Assembly: GCA_019448385.1 (NCBI GenBank)
Contig: JAGTXO010000055.1
Coordinates: 1-64,000 of the forward strand
Direction: 5' to 3'
Length of the DNA: 64,000 nucleotides
Source of the DNA: Diacronema lutheri
Taxonomy: Eukaryota > Haptophyta > Pavlovophyceae > Pavlovales > Pavlovaceae
Shown here: positions 24,067-33,610 of the stretch, one piece after another
Layout of the letters: each line of letters starts with the position of its first letter
How positions within the stretch are numbered: position 1 is the stretch's first letter
Notes under the pieces: generated by a model
What the model saw: the letters and a program-made list of their open reading frames with translations, nothing else
Databases searched by the model: none
What the model was told of the DNA's origin: nothing
Program-made: the position numbers and the translations under genes

Positions 24067-27000
24067 TCATCGGGGGGTGGGGTGGGGGGGGGGGGGGGGG
24101 GGGGCGCGTTGTGCGCACTTGGCGCGCGAGTAGTGCGAGTGGCGGGCGAGCCTCGTCGCCCACGGAGCCCGCCCCCGGCTCGGCGGCGCGCCGCCTGCTC
24201 GCCGGGTCGCGCACCGCCGTCGCCGCCGCTGCGCACTTGCCCAGCTTGCCGGCAGGCGGCAGGCGGCGGCGACGGCGGCGGCGGCGGCTGCGGCTGCGGC
24301 GCGAGCGCGACGCCGGGCGGCGGCAGCGCCGACGGCACGCGCGCAGCGGCGACCCACGCGGCGGCGGGCAGCGCGCCAGCGTGAGGCCCCTGCGCGCCGG
24401 CCGCATTGGCGCCGCCCTGCGCGCCCTAGAAGGGCGCGCAGGTACGCGGGCCGGTCGCGCGGCGCGCGGTGCTGGCGAGCACCCGACGGCTGCGCGTCGG
24501 CGCGAGCGGCGCGGCGGGCGTCGCGCCGGCGGGTGCTGGCCAGCACCGCGCGCCGGCGGCGCGCCCGCCGCCAGCGCGCCGCCCGCCGCCGGCGCCGCGC
24601 GCGCCGTCCGCGCCCGCCGCCACCGCGCGCCGCCGCCGCGCATTCGCGCGCGGCGGCGACGGCGGCCGCGGCGAGCGCCGCCGCCGCCGCCTCGCCACCG
24701 CTGACCGCGCGGAGCACCTCTTTGAAGACGACGCTGCGCGTCACGAGGTCCGCGCCGAGCGCAAAGCGGACGCGCGACGTGTGCCCGACGCGCGAAGCGG
24801 CCACGTGGAGCTGGCCGTGCGTGAAGCACGGCTCGGCGAGCCACACGCCCGCGCACCCGAGCGCTTGCCCCTGCGCCTCGTTACGCCGGCCGCACCGGGG
24901 AACTGGCGGCGCATCCGCACAAGCGCGAACGTGCCGTCGTCGGGCGAGTGGTGGTCGACACGCGCGACGAGCACGGTGCTGTCGCGCCCGGCGGCCGCGC
25001 CGGGGCGTGCGCACTCGAGCAGCCGGCCGCCGGCGCGCACGCCGCGCACGATCAGCCGCGTGCCGCCGCACAGCCCCTCGCCGGGCGAGAGGTTGCGCGG
25101 CAGCATCACCACCATCCCGGGCTTCAGGTCGAGGACGCGGTGCGGCATCTGCGCGTGCTCGAGCGAGTCGAGGAATTCGACCGACGCCAGCGCAATCTGC
25201 TTGCCCGCCCCGTCGTCGCGCCAGCTCGTCCGCCGACGCGCACCTCGCCGCCGCGCCCGGGAAGCGGCCGATCGCCAGCCAGTTGATCCGCGCCACGTCC
25301 GTCTGCTTGGCGCAGAGCACCGCGCGGTCGCACAGCGAGCCGTCGTCGGTCCAACACGTCGCGCCGTGGACAAAGTCGTCACGAGCTCCGTCGGGTATGC
25401 CGAGCCCACGCGGATGGGGACGCCGCCGACGGCCTCGGGCAGCTGCACGGGATCGAGCGGGAATGCGCCGGGCATGGCCCCGGCCGCCGGCACCGCCGCG
25501 GGAACGGCGCCGTCGCCGGGGCTGCGCAGCAGCTCCGCCCACTCGCCCGCGCCGAGCGCGTCGCCCGTGTCGCGCGCCGCGCTCGAGGCGCGAACGTTCT
25601 CGACCAAGGCGTGCTGCCGATCGTGCTGCCACGGCGCCGAGTACTTGAGGCAGGAGCGCACGATCTGCGCGCGCGAGCCGCGCCGCACCACCGGCAAGCA
25701 CTGGCGAAAGTCGCCGGCGAGCAGCAGCGTCTCGCCGCCGAAGCGCTCGTCGACGCCCGTCACGTCGCGCAAACACCGATCAGGCGAGTCGAGGTGGCAC
25801 CGCGTCTGCATCGGCGCCTCGTCCCACACGACCAGCCGCCGCGGCGGCCAGGGAGCGCCCGCGCTCGGAGCGCGGCACGCCATTGAACGGCTTGCCCGTC
25901 GGAGTCGGCACCGCCGGGCACCTTGAAGGTCAAGTGGAAGGTGCGGCCGTCGGGCAGCAGCGTGGCGGCGACGCCCGAGGACGCGCCCACGACGACCGCG
26001 TGCCCATCCGCGCGCACGGCGGCGATAATGGCGCGCTCGACGAACGTCTTGCCCGTTCCGCCCGGCGCGTCGCAAAGATGCAGCCGGTTGCCCACGCCGC
26101 GCAGCGCCGATTTGACGACCGCGCCGTGGAGCGCGCACTGCTGGCCGCCCTCGGCCATCGCCGCGCGCGCCGCCGCCGCGCTCGCAGCCCGCTCGGCGCG
26201 ATGGTAGCCCTGCGCGCGCGCGAGCTCGCGCCCGCCCGGCCCGGCCGGCGCGCGCGCCGTGCGCAGACCGGCCACCGCCGCGAGCGCCGCCGCGCGCTCG
26301 CGCTCGTCGGGCACGTACAGCCCCGTGGAGTCGAACGTGTCGGCCCAGGCGGGCACGCCGTACGAGGCGAAGGCGTCCGAGCCGGGCTGCGGCCGCTGCT
26401 CGGCGCGCTTCAGGAGCATGACCCCGCACACGTTCCACTTGGTGCCAAACATCGAACCCGTGAGCCCCGTGTAGACGCGGTCGAGCTGCGTGGCGATGGC
26501 GCAGACGTCCTCGTGCCGGATCTCGTCGACCGGTTCGCGCCGCGCGTCGACGAGCGGCACGACGCGCTCGGAGCCCGCCCACGTGAACGTGCGCGTCGAC
26601 ATGTTCAGCCGCGTGTGCGCGAGCGTGTCGTCCTCGTACTTGGGCTTGACGGCGGGCGAGAGCTTGCCGCGCACCTCCTCCTTCGAGAGGCCGCGCGTGT
26701 TGAGCAGCTCCTTCTGGCGCGCGTGCACCGTCTCGACGCGCTGATCGTCGATGGCGCGCAGGGCGCCAAAGTAGGCGTCCATCTGCGCGAGCGGCGCGCC
26801 TTCAATCGGCAGCTCCTTGTCGGTCACGCCGGCCGTGTACGCCGCCTTGTCGACGTCCGTCGGCCCGTACATGGTGCCAAAGTTGCCGTCGCCCGTGAGC
26901 TCGGGCCAGTCGACGACGCAGGGCGGCGAGACGAAGGCGAGCGCGCGGCGCGACGGCCCGTAGCTCAGCTTGTCGACCGTGCGCGCCTGCTCGCTCGGCT

Positions 27001-27073
27001 TGACCGGCCGCGTGCTCACGATCTCGCAGTTGACGAGCGCCGCGTCGAAGGCGCGCAGGTCGATGGCGGCCAT
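24067..27073 (-). CDS. PIF1-family helicase with an unusual N-terminal region; frame not continuous
   Basis: ATG at 27073 in the context ACCATGG. Residues 1 to about 260 (MAAIDLRAFDAALVNCE onward) are a well-formed but unfamiliar domain; its placement before a helicase suggests single-strand DNA binding, which is inference. Then come Walker A (CDAPGGTGKTFVERA), the PIF1 block GASSGVAATLLPDGRTFHL, Walker B (LVVWDEAPM), LLAGDFRQCLPVV, a late block MVVMLPRNLSPGE, and near the end AQGQALGC, HGQLHVAASRVG and the terminal VVFKEVL typical of PIF1/Helitron-type helicases. These blocks occur in the right order over about 3 kb but in more than one frame. At least two frame changes are not explained by clean introns, so it is probably damaged or imperfectly sequenced. 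No HUH Rep motif was seen. Family call is secure; function today is not. Confidence 0.7.
24084..24104 (-). repeat. C21 tract (G on plus strand) at the helicase 3' end
   Basis: Homopolymer just inside the end of the last helicase frame, where it would translate as polyproline. More likely it marks an intron or the 3' untranslated region. Confidence 0.7.
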
Positions 27074-27284
27074 GGTCGTTGTGCGCGGGAGATCACGCTG
27101 CAGGCGGCTCCACAGTAGGTTCGAGAAAAAAAAAAGCTGGGCCAACGGTCAGTCGAGCGCCACAAGCAATCCTCGGGAGCCGGTGGCCCAACCCAACCCA
27201 ACGATCTTCGTCGCCACCCTTCGCGCGTTTTCCGTTCGCGCCCAAGCAGACAATGAGACCACAATCTCGGTGCTGCTCGGCGCG

Positions 27285-27548
27285 ATGATGGGCCTCAGCG
27301 GCTCGGTGGCGATCGTGCTCTACGTGCGCGCGCGACGTCGCGAGGTGCAGCACGGGCGCGTGGCGACGCCGCGCATCATCCAGCGCCAGCTCGAGCTGCA
27401 GCTGCCGTGGGGCCGGCCGGACGAGGCATCCGTCGCCTCGCGTGCCGAAACGCCGGGCGTCGAGGCCGCGTCGCGCTCGGTGCGCGACGCGGCGCCCGAG
27501 CCGGACCCGGACGAGGGCTACGTGCGCGTGGCGAGCGCGGCGTTCTGA
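27285..27548 (+). CDS. Small putative membrane protein (start uncertain)
   Basis: The frame ending at the stop of 27546-27548 encodes TTISVLLGAMMGLSGSVAIV followed by LYVRARRR, one membrane helix with a basic stop-transfer, then an acidic, proline-containing tail (PEPDPDEGYVRVASAAF). First ATG in this part is 27285, inside the helix, so the true start or an upstream exon is probably near 27150-27250 and divergent from the helicase gene. No family recognised. It could be an element gene or a host gene at the element's edge. Confidence 0.35.
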   Translation: MMGLSGSVAIVLYVRARRREVQHGRVATPRIIQRQLELQLPWGRPDEASVASRAETPGVEAASRSVRDAAPEPDPDEGYVRVASAAF

Positions 27549-27658
27549 GGCGCGCACGACGTCGCCCAGCCAGAGCAGCCCGGGGCGGGGCGAGTCCGGC
27601 TGCGCGGAGGTCCGGCTCGAGCGGGCGGGCGCCATGCTCTGAGGCGCCGCCGCTTTCT

Positions 27659-27950
27659 AAAAGGGTGTAGGGTGTAGGGTGTAGGATGCAAAACAAGCCC
27701 TCCCCACATTTGGGCCCGACGTCATTCCTTCTTCGAAGCCGTGACGTTACTCACATACGAGTACTTTTACTTAGTGTAGGATGTATCTATTCTCTAAGTA
27801 TTTGCATAGTGTAGGGTGTAGGATAAGTACGGTTACGAAAGTCCTACAGGGAGTGAAGGAATGACGCTGTGACGAAAGAAGGAATGACGTCGGGCCCAGA
27901 TGTGGGGAGGGCTTGTTTTGCATCCTACACCCTACACCCTACACCCTTTT
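27659..27950. mobile_element. Non-autonomous TIR element (MITE), copy A
   Basis: 292 bp with 75-bp terminal inverted repeats (27659-27733 and 27876-27950) differing at one position. Ends are AAAA followed by GGGTGTA repeats. Interior is AT-richer than the surroundings and has no ORF. Copy B at 28210-28502 carries the same interior in the opposite orientation. Flanks on both sides are themselves inverted (GGCGCCGCCGCTTTCT left, its complement right). Family not recognised. Confidence 0.85.
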
Positions 27951-28209
27951 GAAAAGCGGCGGCGCCTCAGAGCATGGCGGCTCGACAGCATGGCGCCTAT
28001 ACAGCATGGCGTCGTCCAGCGTCACGCCGCGTCGTGGTCCTGCCGCTCCTCCGTGGCGCACGGATGGCGCTCCTCCGTGACGCAGCCGAACGACGTCGCG
28101 GCGTCACGGCCCGGGCGCAGTCGCCATCCTGGACGCCACGCTGGACGACGCCATGCTGTATAGGCGCCATGCTGTCGAGCCGCCATGCTCCGAGGCGCCG
28201 CCGCTTTCT
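27951..28209. repeat. Central foldback unit between the two MITE copies
   Basis: Arms of about 75 bp (roughly 27951-28030 and 28131-28209) are near-perfect inverted copies, including GGCGGCTCGACAGCATGGCG and its complement. The outer 28 bp of the same arm also occurs left of copy A (27631-27658). The spacer holds a short direct duplication, GCTCCTCCGTG. The junction sequence CTTTCT/AGAAAG is palindromic, so the MITEs appear to sit at dyad centres. Confidence 0.8.
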
Positions 28210-28502
28210 AAAAGGGTGTAGGGTGTAGGGTGTAGGATGCAAAACAAGCCCTCCCCACATTTGGGCCCGACGTCATTCCTTCTTTCGTCACAGCGTCATT
28301 CCTTCTCCCCCCTATGGGACTTTCGTAACCGTACTTATCCTACACCCTACACTATGCAAATACCTAGAGAATAGATACATCCTACACTAAGTAAAGGTAC
28401 TCGTATGTGAGTAACGTCACGGCTTCGAAGAAGGAATGACGTCGGGCCCAAATGTGGGGAGGGCTTGTTTTGCATCCTACACCCTACACCCTACACCCTT
28501 TT
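28210..28502. mobile_element. Non-autonomous TIR element (MITE), copy B
   Basis: 293 bp, interior reversed relative to copy A with a few substitutions and small indels. Same 75-bp inverted repeats ending in three GGGTGTA-type repeats. Right flank AGAAAGCGGCGCC mirrors the left flank except for a 3-nt difference. Confidence 0.85.
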
Positions 28503-28825
28503 AGAAAGCGGCGCCGAAGGTGGGAGGATGCCACCCGTATGCGCGCGTTTGAACGTGCGCGGACGGCCGTTGGCTTCGCGCCCTTTCGCCCACGGTTTGC
28601 GCGCCAACGGACCAGTCCTCCGCGGGCGCCGCGCATCGTCTCAGGGGCGGTCGGTGTGGTACGCCGCGCGCATCGTCAGCGCCGCGGCGTCGAGCTCGGC
28701 GAGCGAGGGCGCGTACGTGACGCCGCTCAGCACCTCGTCCGCGCCCGCCCTCGTCGCGCTCGCCGCCTCCGCAGTGCGCGCAGGCGGCTTCGTGACGGCA
28801 CGCGAGGCCACGCCGCGCGCCGCAG

Positions 28826-29762
28826 GTGCCTTCGCGCGCTGCATCGTCTGTCTGCCGGTCCGACGCGCTCTGCTCTGAACGAACGGACGGCACGCCCGAC
28901 GAGATCTCGTCGCGTGCACGCTCGCACAGCATGTACCCCCAGAACGTCTCCGAGCTGCTGCCCGACGAGATCTTCGGCGACGAGCTGCTCGTCGACCGGC
29001 ACTACCGCGTGCGCATCCTTCAGCGCGTCGCCCGCCGCCGCGATGCGGCCGAGGCCAACTTTTGGCTCGACGGCGGGCCCGCCGACTCGGTCGTCGGCGC
29101 GTGCATGTGCGGCCGAATCTACGCGCTCAAGTGCATGGGCCGGCTCGTCCGCGGCGCCCGGATCCTCGCGCTGCTGCGCAAAAATGTGGCGCTCGCCACG
29201 TGCCGCGCACACCTCATGGGCCACATGCTCCAGCGCATCGTCGGCGACAGCGGCGTCGCGCGGCTGCTGCAGCTGGTTGCAGCTCGTTCGCGAGGATCAC
29301 GACACGCTCAACGCCGAGCACCAGGCCTTGGAGCACAGCATGACACCGGCCAAGTCATGCGACGGCATGTGCGCGCGCGCCGACGCGCTCTCCAAGGACC
29401 TCGCACGGGCGCACGAGCACGCTCACAAGCTCGATGGCTATCTGGTGTGGTGCAGCGAGCGCCTCGGTGAGAGTGACTCTTTCAACGGAGCGCTCGAGAA
29501 CCTGAACACGCGGTGCAGCATGAGATGTGCTGGCTCCACGCCGAGATGTCGTCGCTCGTTGCGAGTTCGCCCGAGGCTTACGCGAACGACAGCGAGGCCA
29601 CCGACTTCAAGGACCACGGCGTGTGCGTCGAGTTCGATGTCTTCAACCGCGACGGGGTCGAGGGCGCGCCCGTGCCCGCGACCGCGCCCACGAAGGCAGA
29701 GCCGGGCATCGAGTCCGAGTGCATCGCGCCCGCACAGGCAGAGCCGGGCAGCGAGTCCGAAG

Positions 29763-29795
<33 letters not shown>

Positions 29796-29830
29796 GGCAG
29801 AGCCGCGCACCGAGCCCAAGTGAGCCAACG
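28826..29830 (+). pseudogene. Decayed gene, coiled-coil-like, family unknown
   Basis: A protein-like run starts MYPQNVSELLPDEIFGDELL (about 28931) and continues through FWLDGGPADSVVGACMCGRI and LRKNVALATCRAHLMG. The chain then continues in a second frame (VREDHDTLNAEHQALEHS, a heptad-like helix) after a 10-nt tandem duplication near 29270 (CTGCAGCTGG/TTGCAGCTCG), and in a third frame from about 29515 (CWLHAEMSSLVASSPEAY, FKDHGVCVEFDVFNRDG). Each segment looks coding, but no consensus splice sites separate them, so frameshift decay or sequencing error is likely. The tail is Pro/Arg-rich. No recognised family. Confidence 0.45.
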
Positions 29831-30231
29831 TGCCGCCGAACTCGCCCAAGCTCTCGTCGGTCGACAGTCAGGCCACCGAGTACAAGACCTCCTACGCGAA
29901 CTCACGTGCTCGCCACCTGCAACGCCTCGAGTTTACGCACGCGTTCGAGTCTGTGCAGGCCGAGGTCGCTTAGCCAAAGCGCGCCAAGGTTCCGGCCACC
30001 GGCGCATCCAGCCGCTGGCTGCGCAACACGGCGGTGCGCAACACCCGCAGCTCGGCCAACGGCAAGTAGCGCGCCGGCGCAGCGCACGGTATGCCGCGGC
30101 GAGCTCAGTCGCGAAGAGTGTCCGACTGGCCGCGCCCTCCACGGGGTGCACGCGCACTCGGCGCGGTCCGGTCAGTCAGGGGGCCTCAGCTTGCGCGATG
30201 CCAGTTGCGAGCCCCCCCGGAATCCGCCATT

Positions 30232-31554
30232 CTATTCTACTAGGCGTAAATCACCCAAGCCCTTCCGGTCGCCCGCATTCCGGGGTCGGACCCTCCGTCG
30301 GCCCGGCTCGGGCCCTCCGTCCGCCGCGCCCGCTCGACCCCGAATTCTACTCCAAATCGGCCGGTCAGGAGGGTGTCTCGGTCCTAGGCTCGTCATAAGC
30401 CTCGCCCCGACCCCTCGAGCGCTCATTGGCTGGCTTTTAACCCTTAATTGTACGACCCGGGTCGTACTCTCAGCCTTACACTGGCCGGACCAGCCCGGAC
30501 CGCGCCCTATATAGCGGCCGCGCACAGCGCGTGGGACGAAGTCTGTTTTGCCGAGCGGCACACTCACAGCGCGGCGCACGACGGCGCAGGCGACGGCGAG
30601 CGCGGCCGTGGTGCCGAGCACGGCGAGGAGGACAAAGGCGGCGAGTGCCGTCAGCGCGTGCGGACCGTGCGGCATCGCCGCCCATCTGTGCGGCTCGCGG
30701 TAGTAGCGCGCGAGGTGCACAAACCACGCGCCCGATGTCGTCATGAGTACGGCGCGCAGCAGCGCAGAGAGCCACGCCTGCTCGGGCTCGTCCACCGCCG
30801 CCTCGATGGCCGCCGCGAGCGCGGCAAATCCCAAGAGTATCACAAGGACCGCGTGTGCCGCCGCAAAGAAGCGCGGCGCTTCGGGTGCGCTCGCGTGGAA
30901 GGCGAACTGGATGGCGCAGTGTGCGAGCGCCACGCTCAATGCCGCGAGCTCGACACGCCGCGCGACCCGGCGCGCAGCCGTCGGGTGCGCCGCTGCCCCA
31001 ACGCGCGACTCGGCGATGCGATCGGCCTTCGTCTGCTCACGTGCGGCGGCGGCGCTCTCGGCGTCGGCTGCGTCGTGCTCGAGCGCAGGGCCTAGCACTC
31101 GTGCATGAGCATTGCTCGCCACTGCTCCAGCCTGTGCGGCGGCGGCGGTCCGGACGTGGCAGTCCATCGCGAAGTCGACGACGCCCGAGAGCGCGAAGAA
31201 CGAGTACATGGCCGCGTGCGCCCAGATGTTCACGTTCACAAAGTCCCCCGCTGGGCTGAAGAGCGGGCGGAAGAAGACGCGTCCTGGGCGCATATCCTTG
31301 ATCAAGACTTCGACGAGGGCGCCGAGCATCGACAGGCCCGCCTTCAGCGCGGGCTCGACAGGCCATGCGTGCGTCCAAGTCCCGGGCAGCGGGTACCACG
31401 CGCGGCTCGCCTCCGCGCGGTGCCCCGCGACGAGGTGGCTGACGACCGCCACCGTCCAATGCACGCCAAGAAGCAGGAAGCACACGCCCGGGAGCACGTG
31501 CCCGCCCACCGAGCCGGAGATGTGAGGCGGCCCGTGGGCGGACGAGTGCGCCAT
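30232..31554 (-). CDS. TMEM45 (DUF716) family multipass membrane protein
   Basis: ATG at 31554. The N-terminal block GSVGGHVLPGVCFLLLGVHW and the block MYSFFALSGVVDFAMDCH are signatures of the TMEM45/DUF716 family. Later hydrophobic segments (CAIQFAFHASAPE, AVLVILLGFAALAAAIE, ALTALAAFVLLAVLG) bring the total to about seven helices, as usual. Function of the family is poorly defined (endosomal or Golgi membrane proteins in animals). The last ~110 codons of the open frame are doubtful: a consensus donor GTGAGT begins at 30567, right after the last helix, and the remaining translation is Arg/Gly-rich. Divergent from the pantothenate kinase gene. Confidence 0.75.
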   Translation of the reverse strand: MAHSSAHGPPHISGSVGGHVLPGVCFLLLGVHWTVAVVSHLVAGHRAEASRAWYPLPGTWTHAWPVEPALKAGLSMLGALVEVLIKDMRPGRVFFRPLFSPAGDFVNVNIWAHAAMYSFFALSGVVDFAMDCHVRTAAAAQAGAVASNAHARVLGPALEHDAADAESAAAAREQTKADRIAESRVGAAAHPTAARRVARRVELAALSVALAHCAIQFAFHASAPEAPRFFAAAHAVLVILLGFAALAAAIEAAVDEPEQAWLSALLRAVLMTTSGAWFVHLARYYREPHRWAAMPHGPHALTALAAFVLLAVLGTTAALAVACAVVRRAVSVPLGKTDFVPRAVRGRYIGRGPGWSGQCKAESTTRVVQLRVKSQPMSARGVGARLMTSLGPRHPPDRPIWSRIRGRAGAADGGPEPGRRRVRPRNAGDRKGLGDLRLVE

Positions 31555-31878
31555 CTCGGGAGCAAAATTCCCGCCATCAAGCACGGTGATCGCCGAAAAG
31601 TCCTGCAGCTCTCAGATCAATCACACTCATGGAGAGCGCGCGCAGGACGGGCCGAGCGGGCGCCAAATGCGCCTGCTCGCAGCGCGGGCAAGCGAGGTCG
31701 GCGGAATGGCCCGCGCGATCCGGTCACCTCTCGACGGATGCGCGCACAGCGCGTCAGTGGCGAGCGCCCCATCGTCCGGTCGCGGTCGCGCGGCCCCGCG
31801 TGGGTCGTCATCAGCTCCCCTCGGCACACATGCCGAATTTTGATTTTCGCGCGCGCAAGGAATCTGCCGTGGTCGGAG

Positions 31879-33525
31879 ATGGTGCTCCGACGAACCGCGC
31901 TGCTCGCGCTCGCGCTGGCGGCGGCGGCAGGCGAGCAGCCGCGCGTGCGGCGGCGGGCGTCCGAGGCGGCGGACGATTTTCTCCCCTCGGCACACATGCC
32001 CCCACCCGAGCGCGCGCTCACGCGCGTCGACGCGTTGCAGCTGCTGCGGCGGGTGAACGTGCTCGGCGACGACGGCGCGTGCTCGCTCGACATTGGCGGC
32101 TCGCTGGCCAAGGTGGCCTTCTTTCGGCGGCGCGACCCGTCCGCGCCGAGCTGCTCCGCACTGCTCGGCGGCAGCGCGTCGCTCGCCGCCGAATCGCTGC
32201 ACGTGCCCGCGCTCGGCGGCGATGTGCACTTTGTCCTCTTCGAGACCAAGGACATCCGCAGCTGCATCGACTTTGTGCACCGCTTTTGGGTGCGCGGCGA
32301 GGGCGGCGAATCGCGCGCGCGCGCGCGTGCGCATGCCGCCGCCGCCGCCGACGCCGCCACGCCGCGCCGCCGCGTCGTGATGCGCGCGACGGGCGGCGGG
32401 AGCGTCAAATACGCGAGCGCGTTCGAGCGGATCGGCGTCGCGCTGCAGCCGCGTGATGAGATGCGCTCGATGGTGCACGGGCTCAATTTCCTGCTGACGA
32501 GCGTGGAGGGCGAGGCCTTTTGCGTCGACGCGGGCGACCCGCTCTCGCCGCTCTCGCCCGAGCGCGCTGCCGCGCTTCCGCGCCGGTACCTGCGCGCACA
32601 GCCGAGCCCCTTCCCGTACCTGTTCGTCTCGATCGGCTCGGGCGTGTCGATCATCGAGGTGACGGGCTGGGGCGAGCAGTTCCGGCGGGTGGACGGCTCG
32701 AGCATTGGCGGCGGCACCTTTTGGGGCCTCTGCCGACTCCTCCTCCAATGCGGCTCCTTTGATGAGCTGATTGCCCTCACAGAGCGCGGTGTCTCGTCAA
32801 ACGTGGACATGCTCGTCGGCGACATTTACGGCGGCGATTGCGCGGCGCACAATTTGAACAAGGACGTGATCGCCGCCTCGTTCGGCAAGGTAGTCATGCG
32901 TCGCGAGCAGCCCGCGCCGCGCCGCGCGCTCGCGCAGCTCGCGCACGCCGCCGAATCGTCGGTGCTCAGCGTGGCGCTGCTCGCCGGCCGGCTGCCCGGC
33001 CTCGGCTTCGTCGCGCGGCGCGCGGGCGTGCGCAGGCTCGCGCGGCGGCGGCGCGCGCGGCTGGCGAACGCGCGCCTCTCCGCCGCCTTCCGCGCCGAGG
33101 ACATCGCGCTCTCGTTGCTCCGCCTCGTCTCGAACAATGTCGGGCAGCTCGCATGCCTCAACGCGCAGCGGCACGGGTTGGGCCGCATCTTCTTCGGCGG
33201 CTCCTTCATCCGCAACCACCCGTACACCGTCGCGACGCTCGCCAACGCCGTCAAGTTCTTCTCAAAGGGCACCGTCGAGGCGCACTTTTTAAAGCGCGAG
33301 GGCTTCGTCGGTGCCTTGGGTGCACTCCTCGATGCAGACGAGCCGCTCGTCCGCGCGGCCGCGCCGCGCGGCGCGCCTCGCGCCAGCAGCGCCGATGGCT
33401 GGCCCGCCGACGCGGGCGGCGAGGCGCGCGTCGACGCCGACGACGGCGCCGACGCCGCGGGCGCGCTTTCTGACCTCGATCCGGGCGGGCCGAGCCCGCT
33501 GCCCGCGCGGCCGCCGCCGAGGTGA
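31879..33525 (+). CDS. Pantothenate kinase, eukaryotic type II
   Basis: First step of coenzyme A synthesis: ATP-dependent phosphorylation of pantothenate. Seen in order: SLDIGGSLAKVAFF (ATP phosphate loop), ATGGGSVKYASAFERIGV, PYLFVSIGSGVSIIEV, DGSSIGGGTFWGLCRLL, NVDMLVGDIYGGDC, ASFGKV, NNVGQLA, and near the end FFGGSFIRNHPYTVATLANA and VKFFSKGTVEAHFLKREGF. 548 aa, single open frame. An Arg/Ala-rich insertion of about 60 residues (near 32920-33080) separates ASFGKV from the NNVGQ block. The N-terminus MVLRRTALLALALAAAAGEQ looks like a signal or targeting peptide. The later ATG at MPPPERAL would give an untargeted form. Confidence 0.9.
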   Translation: MVLRRTALLALALAAAAGEQPRVRRRASEAADDFLPSAHMPPPERALTRVDALQLLRRVNVLGDDGACSLDIGGSLAKVAFFRRRDPSAPSCSALLGGSASLAAESLHVPALGGDVHFVLFETKDIRSCIDFVHRFWVRGEGGESRARARAHAAAAADAATPRRRVVMRATGGGSVKYASAFERIGVALQPRDEMRSMVHGLNFLLTSVEGEAFCVDAGDPLSPLSPERAAALPRRYLRAQPSPFPYLFVSIGSGVSIIEVTGWGEQFRRVDGSSIGGGTFWGLCRLLLQCGSFDELIALTERGVSSNVDMLVGDIYGGDCAAHNLNKDVIAASFGKVVMRREQPAPRRALAQLAHAAESSVLSVALLAGRLPGLGFVARRAGVRRLARRRRARLANARLSAAFRAEDIALSLLRLVSNNVGQLACLNAQRHGLGRIFFGGSFIRNHPYTVATLANAVKFFSKGTVEAHFLKREGFVGALGALLDADEPLVRAAAPRGAPRASSADGWPADAGGEARVDADDGADAAGALSDLDPGGPSPLPARPPPR

Positions 33526-33610
33526 GAATCGTCCGTAGACACACCGCACACGTCAGATGAATGATGATGTCCACCATGCCACGGTGCCAAGCAGCCATCC
33601 TCGCCGCACG

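Noticed and set aside
24067-27073. Helitron identity for the left block
   Set aside because: The helicase C-terminus is compatible, but no HUH Rep motif or typical Helitron ends were found, and the giant gene is not a Helitron component I know. Kept as open class.
1-27600. Capsid-bearing virus or Polinton origin
   Set aside because: No capsid, packaging ATPase or protein-primed polymerase motif was seen in the window; Fanzor, YqaJ and PIF1 also occur in plain DNA transposons.
27659-28502. Interstitial telomere array
   Set aside because: GGGTGTA units occur only three in a row and always as part of a conserved 75-bp inverted repeat, so they are element termini here.
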